64,000 nucleotides of DNA, from positions 47,685 through 111,684 of the forward strand of contig SVBX01000010.1 of assembly GCA_015058655.1 (NCBI GenBank). The letters run 5' to 3'. Position numbers and translations under genes: made by a program. The notes under the pieces were generated by a model. That model searched no databases and was not told where the DNA came from. It was given only the letters and a program-made list of their open reading frames with translations. The number at the start of each line of letters is the position of its first letter. The stretch's first letter is position 1. This stretch comes from Pseudoselenomonas ruminantium (GTDB lineage: Bacteria > Bacillota > Negativicutes > Selenomonadales > Selenomonadaceae). Positions 24,147 to 33,800 of this stretch are shown here, piece by piece.

Positions 24147-24265
24147 GCCTTCCCCTTCCGGGAGCGGTGGATGAGGTGCCACCTTCCTAAGCAGTTGCCA
24201 CTGCCAGTCAGTGCCCACCTCATCCGTCAGCCTATGGCTGACACCTTCCCCTCAAGGGAAAAGCT
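24147..24265. repeat. Dispersed intergenic repeat, two facing copies
   Basis: One arm (24147-24178) contains GCCTTCCCC and GTGGATGAGGTG; the second (24216-24265) contains CACCTCATCCGTCAG, CACCTTCCCCTC and AAGCT in the opposite orientation. The same consensus, CCTCATCC then a small hairpin then CCTTCCCC, occurs at 63859-63919 and in part at 54548-54574. It is a non-coding repeat family, possibly miniature mobile elements. Confidence 0.7.
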
Positions 24266-24270
24266 CTTAT

Positions 24271-25017
24271 TTATTGCCCAAATATCCCGGCCAGGTACGC
24301 CTCCAGGTTGGTCTTGATGGGCATGACATAGAGGTTGCTGCCGGTGCGCTCCGTAAATTCCATGACCTGCTTGGCAAAGCCCACGCTCCACTCAAGATCC
24401 GGGCGGAAATCCTGGGGGAAGACCACATTGTTCTTCCTCTCCCAATAGCTCTGGGAGCGGCTGTTCATCACCGGGGACACGCCCCAATATACCTCCATGC
24501 CGGAAAGCATATCCGCATAGACCTTCAGATAGTTCATGTCGAAGAAGGGCTGGGTGAAGAAACCTGACGCTCCCGCCTGCTTCTTGCGGCGCACCCGGTA
24601 GAGCTCCTCCTTCATGGAAGAACGGTACTGGTCAATGCCCGCATAAATCTTCACTTCAGGCATTTCCTCGCGGAACTTGCGAATGACATCAGTGCTTTGG
24701 GTGGGATAGACCTCGTGGAGCATATCCTGAGGAGGGTCACCTTCGATGACCAGCACCTCGGTGATGTGGTGCTCCCGCAGGAACTCCTTCATGGGCAGCT
24801 CCCTGTCAAGGTCTATATCCATAGCCCTGATATGGGGCATGGCCGCAGAAAAATATTCCAGGGCAAGGCCCGCCCCCTCCCAGCTGCGCAGGGGCAACCT
24901 CAAGAGGTCAGGGATATTGATGACATTCACCTGCCCCTGATACTTCTTCAAGAGTTCCAGTTCTCCCCGCAGGCTTTCTTCCTCCCGCGGCACCAGCTCA
25001 ACAGAAACACGCTTCAT
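24271..25017 (-). CDS. Methylenetetrahydrofolate reductase-like protein (short form)
   Basis: The 248-aa protein follows the MetF fold: SVELVPREEESL at the N-terminus with the conserved Glu, VLVIEGDPPQDM for the GD(L/P)P loop, and KKQAGASGFFTQPFFDMNYL. MetF reduces 5,10-methylene-THF to 5-methyl-THF. It is about 50 residues shorter than E. coli MetF, mostly between the first strands and at the C-terminus, so cofactor contacts may differ. It is next to nfnAB on the same strand, which may reflect a link to the NAD(P)H/ferredoxin pool (inference). Confidence 0.8.
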   Translation of the reverse strand: MKRVSVELVPREEESLRGELELLKKYQGQVNVINIPDLLRLPLRSWEGAGLALEYFSAAMPHIRAMDIDLDRELPMKEFLREHHITEVLVIEGDPPQDMLHEVYPTQSTDVIRKFREEMPEVKIYAGIDQYRSSMKEELYRVRRKKQAGASGFFTQPFFDMNYLKVYADMLSGMEVYWGVSPVMNSRSQSYWERKNNVVFPQDFRPDLEWSVGFAKQVMEFTERTGSNLYVMPIKTNLEAYLAGIFGQ

Positions 25018-25117
25018 ATGGAGCCCCCTATCATTAAAAAGATTTATGACCGAAAAAAGCAGTTAATATTAAGACAAATTTAGTAATATTGTAAACTGTT
25101 TTAGCCTCTTTTGCAAG

Positions 25118-26779
25118 CTAGCACTCTTTGACCCGCCTGTTGTCTATCAGGAAACGAACCAGCTCTCCCGGCTTCAGTTTTTTCTTTGCTACGGAGATAA
25201 CCTGCTGATACTGTCCCAGACCGTTTTCCACATTGGCTTCCAGCTTGGTGGTTAGCTCAAAAGCTACCTCTTTCCCCTTCTCCGGAGCCTTTACCGTCAC
25301 CTGTAGTTTTTCTCCCTCCGGCACGGTGAAAGAAGCCACCCTGCTATATGCCTGCAGCTCCGTCCTCACACCATGATTTTCCTGTACCACTTCCCCTGCC
25401 TTGCACGACGCAACAGTTTCTCCAGCCGGCAGGGAAAGGGTAATCTCCAGAGGAAGCTGCCCCTGCAAGAGCTTCACCGCTGAAGGCTGGCCATCTTCGC
25501 CCTCAACATAAATGCGGCAAACGGTAGGAGTGCCTCTCATATAGATTTCCTCCGGCTCCCCGGAAACCATCCAGGCATTGTAAGTATCAGCAGAATGCAT
25601 ATTCATGGCAGCCAGCGCCATCTTGCTTTTCCTCTTCCGAAGCATTTCCGTAAAGCCTTCGCCGCTGTCTGCGCCCTTTTCCGGCATGTACCTCTTGATG
25701 GCTTTTACCATAGCGGTATGCCCCAGTTTCCCCCGTCGCCTGTAAAATCTTTCCACAGAACCAACAGCCCACTGCATATTCTTCACCGCTCTGGCAAAGT
25801 CTTCGCTGCCTGGCACGGGTTGGAAGGTCCTGCCGGTAAGCTGGAAGAAGGGAACAGACATCTCGTCTTTCAGCCGCTCATAGCGCTCTGCATCTCCCCT
25901 GAGCTTGGTTGCCGTAGGCAGGTAAAAGTTGCGGCCAAAATTATTGTAATCCCATGAGCCTCCCTTGAAGGGCAGCTCCGGCACTGCGTCCTCGGCATTG
26001 ATGATGTTGAAGATATTCTGATAAATGCCTGCCCTGCGCTCGCCTATCACCGTGCAGGAGCTAGGGGTGGCAAAGGTATAAGTAAAAACCCGCTCCGGCC
26101 TCGCCCGGAAAACATTCCCATTCCCATCAGGCTCCCCTCTGTCCAGGAACGCCCCCACCAAATCTGCCACCGCCGCCCCCCGGCTATGGCCTGTGACGAG
26201 GAAAGCTGCCTGCTCCTCCGCTATGCCATATTCCTCAAGATAGGCGTAAAGATCCTGCAGCAGCAAGCGGGCAGATTTTTCAAAGCCCTCGTGATAGCGC
26301 TCTTTCTTGCGGGTAGTGTCAGCTATGTTCAGATTGCTGAGCCATTCCTGCTGGCCGGTAGTGCCCCGGATAACCACCAATACCAATTTGTCCCCATTGG
26401 GCAGTTCCATCTGTCCGAAGGAATAGGCGCTTTTATCCTTGTACTCAGGCTCTATGCGCTGATAGTGATAATCCCGCACAGAGTCCCCTTCGCCCCCCAG
26501 TTCTGACCATAGCCTGGTCAGAGCCCCCTGCTCCTGCAGGTAGACCGTGGAGGAGATGGCGCCACAGATCCTGGCCAATCCGTGATTGTAGATGTAGCTG
26601 TCATCCTGGAGCCACTCCTTATCCCACTTATAGGTCAACGGCACTTCCCCGTCAATGCTCACGGAACCAACCATCAGATTTACCTCTGCAGGCATGGCCC
26701 AAGCAGGCGTTGAGATAGCCAAAGAGGCCCCTACCAGCATCCCTGCCAGCATGAGCCCCTTCAGCACTTCGGTCCTCAC
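25118..26779 (-). CDS. Secreted lipase-like protein (class 3 lipase fold)
   Basis: The product of about 553 aa has a signal peptide ending in ISTPAWA, then a lipase class 3 core with VTGHSRGAAVADLVGAFLDRG holding the catalytic Ser, an acid candidate in INAEDAVPELPF and a His in GHTAMVKAI. The last 130 residues look like a beta-rich accessory domain. The start is uncertain: a GTG at 26779 overlaps the rpiB stop (GTGA) with GGAGG 4 nt before it, another GTG at 26767 has GAGG 6 nt before it, and an ATG at 26794 is too close to its site. It is coupled to the isomerase gene. Confidence 0.8.
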   Translation of the reverse strand: MRTEVLKGLMLAGMLVGASLAISTPAWAMPAEVNLMVGSVSIDGEVPLTYKWDKEWLQDDSYIYNHGLARICGAISSTVYLQEQGALTRLWSELGGEGDSVRDYHYQRIEPEYKDKSAYSFGQMELPNGDKLVLVVIRGTTGQQEWLSNLNIADTTRKKERYHEGFEKSARLLLQDLYAYLEEYGIAEEQAAFLVTGHSRGAAVADLVGAFLDRGEPDGNGNVFRARPERVFTYTFATPSSCTVIGERRAGIYQNIFNIINAEDAVPELPFKGGSWDYNNFGRNFYLPTATKLRGDAERYERLKDEMSVPFFQLTGRTFQPVPGSEDFARAVKNMQWAVGSVERFYRRRGKLGHTAMVKAIKRYMPEKGADSGEGFTEMLRKRKSKMALAAMNMHSADTYNAWMVSGEPEEIYMRGTPTVCRIYVEGEDGQPSAVKLLQGQLPLEITLSLPAGETVASCKAGEVVQENHGVRTELQAYSRVASFTVPEGEKLQVTVKAPEKGKEVAFELTTKLEANVENGLGQYQQVISVAKKKLKPGELVRFLIDNRRVKEC

Positions 26780-27237
26780 TTGACCTCCACGCAATGCTTG
26801 TCGTTTATTTCCTTCACCTTCTGGACACGGCGGCGGTATTTCTCAGCAGTCAGGGAATCCGTGTGCATCCACTTCTTCACCGTCTCCATGGCGATGGCGC
26901 CGCCGATGATTTTGCCACCCAGACACAGCACATTGGAATCATTGTGCTCACGGGCCAGCTGGGCGCAGAAAGGATCCTGGCACACTACGGCATAGATGCC
27001 GTTCAGCTTGTTGGCAATCATGGCGCTGCCGTAGCCCACGCCGTCCACGAAAACGCCCCTGTCGCACTCACCCTTGGCTACGGCAAGGGCCGCAGGGTAG
27101 ACGAAATCCGACAGGTCGCAGGACTCCTCGTCATAGGTGCCGAAGTCCTTCACCTCATGGCCTTCGCTTTCCAGATAGGCCTTGATTTCATTTTTCAGAT
27201 GAGTGCCGGCATGGTCATTGGCCATTGCTATCTTCAT
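26776..27237 (-). CDS. RpiB/LacA/LacB-family sugar phosphate isomerase
   Basis: The 153-aa protein has the family pattern: MANDHAGTHLKNEI, DFGTYDEESCDLSDF, GVGYGSAMIANKLNGI and REHNDSNVLCLGGKIIG. Ribose-5-phosphate isomerase B normally has a catalytic Cys in a CGTGIG motif; here the corresponding position is Asp65 (VDGVGYGS), as in the LacA-type galactose-6-phosphate isomerase subunits. The substrate may therefore not be ribose 5-phosphate. GGGAGG precedes the ATG. The downstream lipase-like gene overlaps it. Confidence 0.8.
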   Translation of the reverse strand: MKIAMANDHAGTHLKNEIKAYLESEGHEVKDFGTYDEESCDLSDFVYPAALAVAKGECDRGVFVDGVGYGSAMIANKLNGIYAVVCQDPFCAQLAREHNDSNVLCLGGKIIGGAIAMETVKKWMHTDSLTAEKYRRRVQKVKEINDKHCVEVK

Positions 27238-27352
27238 GGTATTTCCTCCCTTGTTGTCAAAACATTCCTTATTTAAAAGTAGCAGATTAGAATCAATTGG
27301 TCAAGCGGGTCATTTCAAAAATCCCGCTCTGCATGCTGAATTCCCAAAAGCA

Positions 27353-27394
27353 AGCGGCCCCCGAAGGATGTTTCGCCATCCTCCGGGGGCCGCT
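27353..27394 (-). terminator. Terminator of the two-partner secretion operon
   Basis: A long GC-rich stem (27353-27370 with 27378-27394, one mismatch) is followed on the minus strand by TGCTTTTGGG. It comes 25 bp after the stop codon of the YbjN-like gene, the last gene of the tps operon. Confidence 0.78.
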
Positions 27395-27419
27395 GCTCTT
27401 CACCACAGGGACAAATTTT

Positions 27420-27854
27420 TTACTTGCCCTGCCAGATACACTTCATGAAATTACGGTAATTGTTGTTCAGATAGTCGATGATGAGGGCAAACATGGCGTA
27501 GATCGTGTCGCCTTTCAGTTCTCCCTCGATAACCAGGCACACATCCATCATCAGATCGCCGTCTTTGTTCAGATAAAGCTTGAAGGGCTTATAGCCGGCA
27601 GATTCCTCATTGACCATCTTCAAGAGCTCCAGCTGGTTCTCCTCTGACAGAGCCTTGGGCGCAATCTGCACCCGCACCATGGCGAACATGCTCTCATCCA
27701 GTATCACAATGGTAGGCAGCTGCTGCCCTTCCGTGGTGATATGGGAGCGGAACACTGCCGTTTTCTGCTCATCCCCCTCCAGTTCCTCCACTGCAAAGGC
27801 CTGGATGTCTTTTTCCTTCAGGTATGCGCTGAATGCTTCTGCTTTTTTGTTCAT
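27420..27854 (-). CDS. YbjN-like small protein at the end of the tps operon
   Basis: This 144-aa cytoplasmic protein has no signal peptide. Its AYLKEKDIQAFAVEELEGDEQ start, central LPTIVILDESMFAMVRVQIA and MDVCLVIEGELKGDTIYAMFAL helix resemble YbjN-domain proteins, whose fold is that of type III secretion chaperones. It begins 23 bp after the tpsA stop codon, so it is in the same operon. A role as cytoplasmic chaperone or regulator for the giant exoprotein is an inference from fold and position only. Confidence 0.65.
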   Translation of the reverse strand: MNKKAEAFSAYLKEKDIQAFAVEELEGDEQKTAVFRSHITTEGQQLPTIVILDESMFAMVRVQIAPKALSEENQLELLKMVNEESAGYKPFKLYLNKDGDLMMDVCLVIEGELKGDTIYAMFALIIDYLNNNYRNFMKCIWQGK

Positions 27855-27877
27855 AGTCTTTTTGTCCTCCCTTTTTC

Positions 27878-30800
27878 TTACTCCACTACAATGTCCTCAG
27901 TATTTGCACCCTGCTGCTGAATATCAGTTGCCACAGGCTCCATGTCAAAGAACACTTCCCGCAAGGTACTGCCAGGTTCTGTCACCAACCTGCTGTCAAA
28001 GGTGTACTTGCCATGCGCATTGGTCAACCGCTCCCGCATCATGTCAACCACGCTGAGGTTATCGCCGTAGAGCTTGCCGTAATTCCTGTCAGCGTCAATC
28101 AGAATGGCCCGGCTGGTCCTGAGCTTTCCATCTTTATAAAGATTGAAGGCCCGCTCCTTGCTGTATGCCATGCCCAGATTGTTCCAGTAAACCAGCTGCT
28201 CCCCATCTCTGGTGGGAGTGCGTCCATAAACGGCCACATTCGTCTGAGGGTTATCAAAATGAATCTTGTCAACCGCCAGCACATCATTCATGGCCAGGTC
28301 ACCCTCATCGACATGGATATAGCCACGATTTGACCAAAGATGCGGCATTTGTGTGCCATAATTGGAACGCAGGCTCTCCACAGAGAAATTGCCACTGATG
28401 AGTCTCTGATTCTCCGCTCCCATAGCTTCGAGACGGAAAACTGAATCTCCTGCTTTCGCAGCCAAAGAACCAATGTCTATGAAATTGCCTGTCATGACAA
28501 CATCCGGTGCAGAGCTGCCGGTTGCCTCTGCCAGCACCTGATTGACTCTGGACGCTGCTGTATTGTTTTCCATAAGCAGCAGCACAGCCTTTCCTTCTGC
28601 CAGATTCAGGAAAAGGTCTCCACGGGTAAGCGCCACATGGGTAGTCCCCTCAGAAGTAACATTGTTGGCATTGATAGAGCCATAACCGGTATTGGCAACA
28701 GTAGCATTTCCTTCAGCGGTCACATCATGCATTTTGATGTTGCCCTGATTGACAGTTACGGATGCACTGCCCTTAGAAGCTACATCTGTCATGTTGATGC
28801 TGCCCTTTTGCACAGCCACCCCGGCATTGCCTCCGGCAGTGATGTCATTCATGGTGAGGTTGCCCTGGCCCACGGTTACGGATGCGCTGCCCTTGGTCGC
28901 TATATCTGTCATGTTGACGCTGCCGTCCTGCACAGACACTCCGGCATCGCCTTCAGCAGTGATGTCATTCATGGTGAGGTTGCCCTGGCCCACGGTTACG
29001 GATGCACTGCCCTTGGTCGCTATATCTGTCATGTTGACGCTGCCGTCCTGCACAGACACTCCGGCATCGCCTTCAGCAGTGATGTCATTCATGGTGAGGT
29101 TGCCCTGGCCCACGGTTACAGATGCGCTGCCTCCGGCCTCTATGTCATTCATGCTGATATCGCCAGTTCCGGCAGAGATATCTACCGTATTCTGAGCGGA
29201 AACATTTTCCAAGGAAATGTTTCCTATCCCAGAGACGACACTTACAACAGAACCAGAGTCAATATCTCCTGCAACGGAGATGTCACCATTATCTGCCTGC
29301 AAATCCACCAGCTCGGCTGTCACCGGGCCATCAATGGCAATCGGACCCTCTTCAGTATAAGCCGTGAGCTCACCGTTAATATTGACATCATCGTCAAAAA
29401 CCACACCGCCTTCGTCCAAGACCATGACATTCAAATCACGCTTGGCTTTGATGGCGTCTGTCACATGCAGGTCACCATTGCGCCCTGTGAGATTGATGTC
29501 CCGTCCCGACTCCAGCAGGCCGTTCTGGTCAATGATGATATTCTGGGTGCCCTTGGTATACTGCCTTTCGGCAGCGGACATGGAAATATCTCCGCTTTCC
29601 GTGGAAGTCTTGCCATAAATCCTGATCTTGCCCAGACCCACCTCAATGTCGATATTATTCTGGGCAGTGACAGTTTCTACATCCGGCCCATTGTTGCCGA
29701 TGGTAACGCCGCCGGTTCCTACCTGGACACCAATGCTGCCCGCATCGGCCCGCACTTCTTTGCCGATGCTTATGCTCCCCCGATTGGTAGCGAGGTTCAC
29801 ATCGCCGCCGGTGGATGCCACAGAGGCGCCTACATTGATATTGCCTTTCGCTGCCGTCATCGCAATATCACTAGAAGCCTTGACATCATGGCCCACATCG
29901 ATATCGCCTTCGACGGTCTTTACTCTTACCTCACCTTCTACATTCACATCCGTGTCAAAGTAAACACTGCCCTTTTCCTTCAGCTCCGCCACCAAATCCT
30001 TCTTGGTTTGGATGCGGTCAGAAACATGCAGGTCGCCGTTGCCCACATCCAAATGGATGCTACCACCGGCTTCCAGCTTGCCGTTCTGGTCGATGATAAA
30101 GGACTGGTTATTCTTTCCAGGGGTATAGACCTGCTTGTGAGCCGAAATGGAAATATCCCCCACTTCCGTGGAAGTCTTGCCATAGACCACTACTTTGCCA
30201 TCCTTGGCAGCAAGGCTAAGATCCTGCTTGGCCGTGACAGTCTTCACATCCGGCCCGTTGTTGCCGATGAGAATATCTCCCTGGCCGGAAGCAATGTCAA
30301 GGCTGCCCTCCTGGGATGTCACAGTCTTCACAACATCTACATTTCCTTTGTCTGTCTTGATGGATACATTGCCCTTCTTAGCCAGCACATCACCATCTTC
30401 ACCCGTGGATGCAGCACCTACGACAATATCACCCTCATGGCTGGAAATCGTGACAGCATCACCTGCGGTAATATCCTTGCCAATCAGGACAGCGCCTGTC
30501 CCGGTCTGCAGATTAACCGCCCCCTCCTTCGAGTTGACGGTATGTCCCACAGCTATGGTGCCGGTTTCCGTGGTGATATTTACATCCTTGTTCACATCCA
30601 CATCCGTGCCAAAGATAACACTTCCCTGTTCGCGGACTGTGGCTGTAAGTCCCTTTTCGGCACTGAGTTTGTCCGTGATATAGACATCGCCATTGCGCCC
30701 ATAGAGATTAATGCCGCCACCAGACTTAATCAAGCCATCATCTTCGATGATGAAGTTGCCATTCTCTGCTCCTTCTGTATACACATCCTTTCCTGCTTTC

Positions 30801-33800
30801 ATGCTGATGTCGCCAGTCTCTGTAGTCGTATGCCCTTTTATGGTAATCGTGCCAGTTTCGGTTCCTATGCTGACATTCTTTTTAGCAATGAGCGATTCCT
30901 CATTCGACACACTGTCGCGGCCTACAGTAATATTGCCCCTGCCCGTTTCCAGCTTTATGCTTTCCTCTTGGGACTTAATGCCTTTGACAATGGCAATCTC
31001 GCCCTGGCCTGTGCTTATTGTGACATCGCCTTTTGCCGTTATCGTTTCTTCATTCGCTTCATCTTTCTGGCCAATAACAATATCCCCCTGTCCGGAAACA
31101 GTAGCCGTAACAGCTCCTGCGTTAGCAGCTAGTTTGCCTTTCAGGTCGATGTCTCCGTTACCCTTCACAATGAAGCTCATATCTTTGCCAGCCTCCAGCG
31201 AGGTTACGCCTTCCGCCAAATGGCCCATAATAGCAGGTATAGTACCGATATGTATACCACTTCCCCCATTTGCCGAAGCGGCTTTCCAGACTTCTACATC
31301 AATGCTATTCCCTGCTTTCACAGTGCCAATGTAGTAAACCGCATCCTTGGCCAGCATGAAGACATCATTTCCTGCCTCCATGCCTTTGCTAAGACCATAG
31401 ACGGAACCTTCGCCCAGGCTTGCCAATACAATGTCATTTTTCGCATATACATTGCCCAGCAGTTCCACATCTTTGCCAGCGGCCAGCCTCAAGCTGCCCG
31501 TAGCAGCCTGTGCATTGTTCCCGCCGAGAACGCTCAGTCTCTTAGGATCAGTAGAATCAGTAGAATCAACCAAAAATCTTACACTTCCAGGATCTGCCAG
31601 ATTGGTGAAATCTGCATCTCCCTTGATGCTATCCACCCTAGTACCTGCCACATAGGTTCCATCATAATTGGTTATAGCCTTGACACTGCCATTGATCTCA
31701 TCGCCACCATTTTTTCCATCTGCCAGGAATATAGCAAACTTATTCTTGCTGCTTTCCAAAGATACGCCCTTGCCACTTTGGGTATCCACCACCGGTGCAT
31801 CAATCTTGACACCTACTGTCTCCTGAATAACACCGCCAGCTTTAATGGTGAGAGAATTGTATTTATCTGCAAGTATATTATCTACAGTAAAAGTATTATC
31901 CGGCGCAGGCATTTTCTGCCCGGTGGTAATATCCCTGTGGATGTTCACATCAGCACCAGCAGTCAGCGAAATATTGCCCTTGTCGGCAGTCGTAGCATCG
32001 CTATTATTTGCCTGCAGGTCAGAAAGGACTTCAATGCTGCCATTGGCCTCCCTATTTTCAACTGCAATATTGCCCTCTACAGCCGGCTGAATGGCAAGTT
32101 TCAAATCGTCTGTGGTGGTCTTGGCTGAAACATTGCCCGTAATCGGCGCATCAGCCTGCGAAGCTTGTACCGCAATAGACTTGAACTTATTGCCAGTTCC
32201 TTGCAAATCCACCGTCTTGGCGCTGGTAACATTCACATTTACGGCCTCGATGCCTGCATCAGCAGCCTGCTTAATACCTGCAGCAGCCGAAGTCAGTTTC
32301 ACATCCTTGCCTGCTGTGAAGGTGGTATCTGCCGCCTGGGACAGGGTTCCCTGCGCGCTCAGAGCAATATTGCCCGTAGCGGTAAGGTTACCCACATTGG
32401 CCAGGCTACCATTCTCACGGAGATTGGTTACAGAGATATCCCCTGCCACCTTCCGGTTGATTGCGACGGTCAGAGCATCGGCATTGTCCTTGATACGGAC
32501 ATCACCGGCAATGGCCGGCTTTTCTGCCGCCTCGGTCGGCGTGCCATCCACCGTGATGCTGTTGAATTTGTTCGCAGCATTTTCCAAAAGCAGGGACTTG
32601 CCGTTGAAGGTCTTAACCTCATCGGCAGTGATAGCGCCTTTGTCTGTCTGGGTGATGCTACCGTTGGTCGCCGTCAGCGTCAAAACCTTTTTCGCGCTTT
32701 GGGAATCCCCTGCGGTCACTGCACCGTCCAGCGTCAAATTTTCTGCAGCGGTAAGCGTCACATCGCCTCCGGCGTTAACGCTGCCTGCCACTGCGGCCTT
32801 GTCCTTTTCCTTTTCCCGTCCCACGGTCAGGGAGCCTTCGCTTGCCACGACGAACTCTTCTTTCGTGTTGACGGTTCCGAGAACCAGGGTGCCGTTCCGG
32901 ACATCTGTGTTATTCACGCCCTTGATATAGGCAAACTTCGCCGTGATGTTCACCGGGGCGCGATCGTTCAAGATGCGGATTGTATGAGCCGCATCACCCA
33001 CAATACCATTATCGGCTTTGGTGTTGAACTCCAATGTCTTTCCGGCGTTGATGTAGGATTGGGCGATTTCCCCGTTGGCATTGCTCATCAGGAAGCCCTT
33101 GTCGCTATTCAGGGAAATGGTATCCCTGGCGAACATGGCTCCCAAACGGAGATAATCGTCAGCTTTCATGTTCTTGATGAACACATTCTTGTCAGCTCGT
33201 ATCTCTGTCATATCCCCGGACAAGGCGACTGTCAAAGGTTTTTCAGAAGCGCCGATGCTCTCCTGGCCGCCGGTGAGGATCAGGTTCTTGCCCTTGATGT
33301 TCGTCCCGTTGGCATCTGCGAGATCATTGTAGATTCCCAATTCGGAATGCAGGCGCACATCTCCCGCTGTGGTTCCTTGCGTAGCGTCAACCGTGCCCAC
33401 CTTGAGGGCGGAGTGCTCCCCGTTTTCGTCCTTGCGGCCCGCCACGGAGACATTGCCACCCGCCTGCACATTGAGAGTGCCGCTGGCCTTGACGCCCAAG
33501 GGCATATTGCCCTTGATCTCAAAGGCCGTCAGATTGCCTGCTGCGTCCTTCTTGGCGGTGACATCAGAAGCACCCGCATTCATAAGCTGCTTCATGTAGG
33601 TAATTTTACTATCCCCGGTCAGCTGCTCCACGGTAATAGTGGAGGCCGTGTCGGAGAAAGTACCCACTGCGCCCTTGGTCGCGTTCAGCGTGATGTTCTT
33701 GCCCAGGACATTGGCAGCCCGCTCCGTCTGGATGCTGCTGCCGCTGTCCTTGTTCACCAGCTTGTCGCTGACGGCGTAAAGCATCATGTCCTTGGTCCAC

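Noticed and set aside
28741..29160. Regular repeats considered as a CRISPR array
   Set aside because: The units are contiguous 120-bp coding repeats without spacers, in frame with tpsA.
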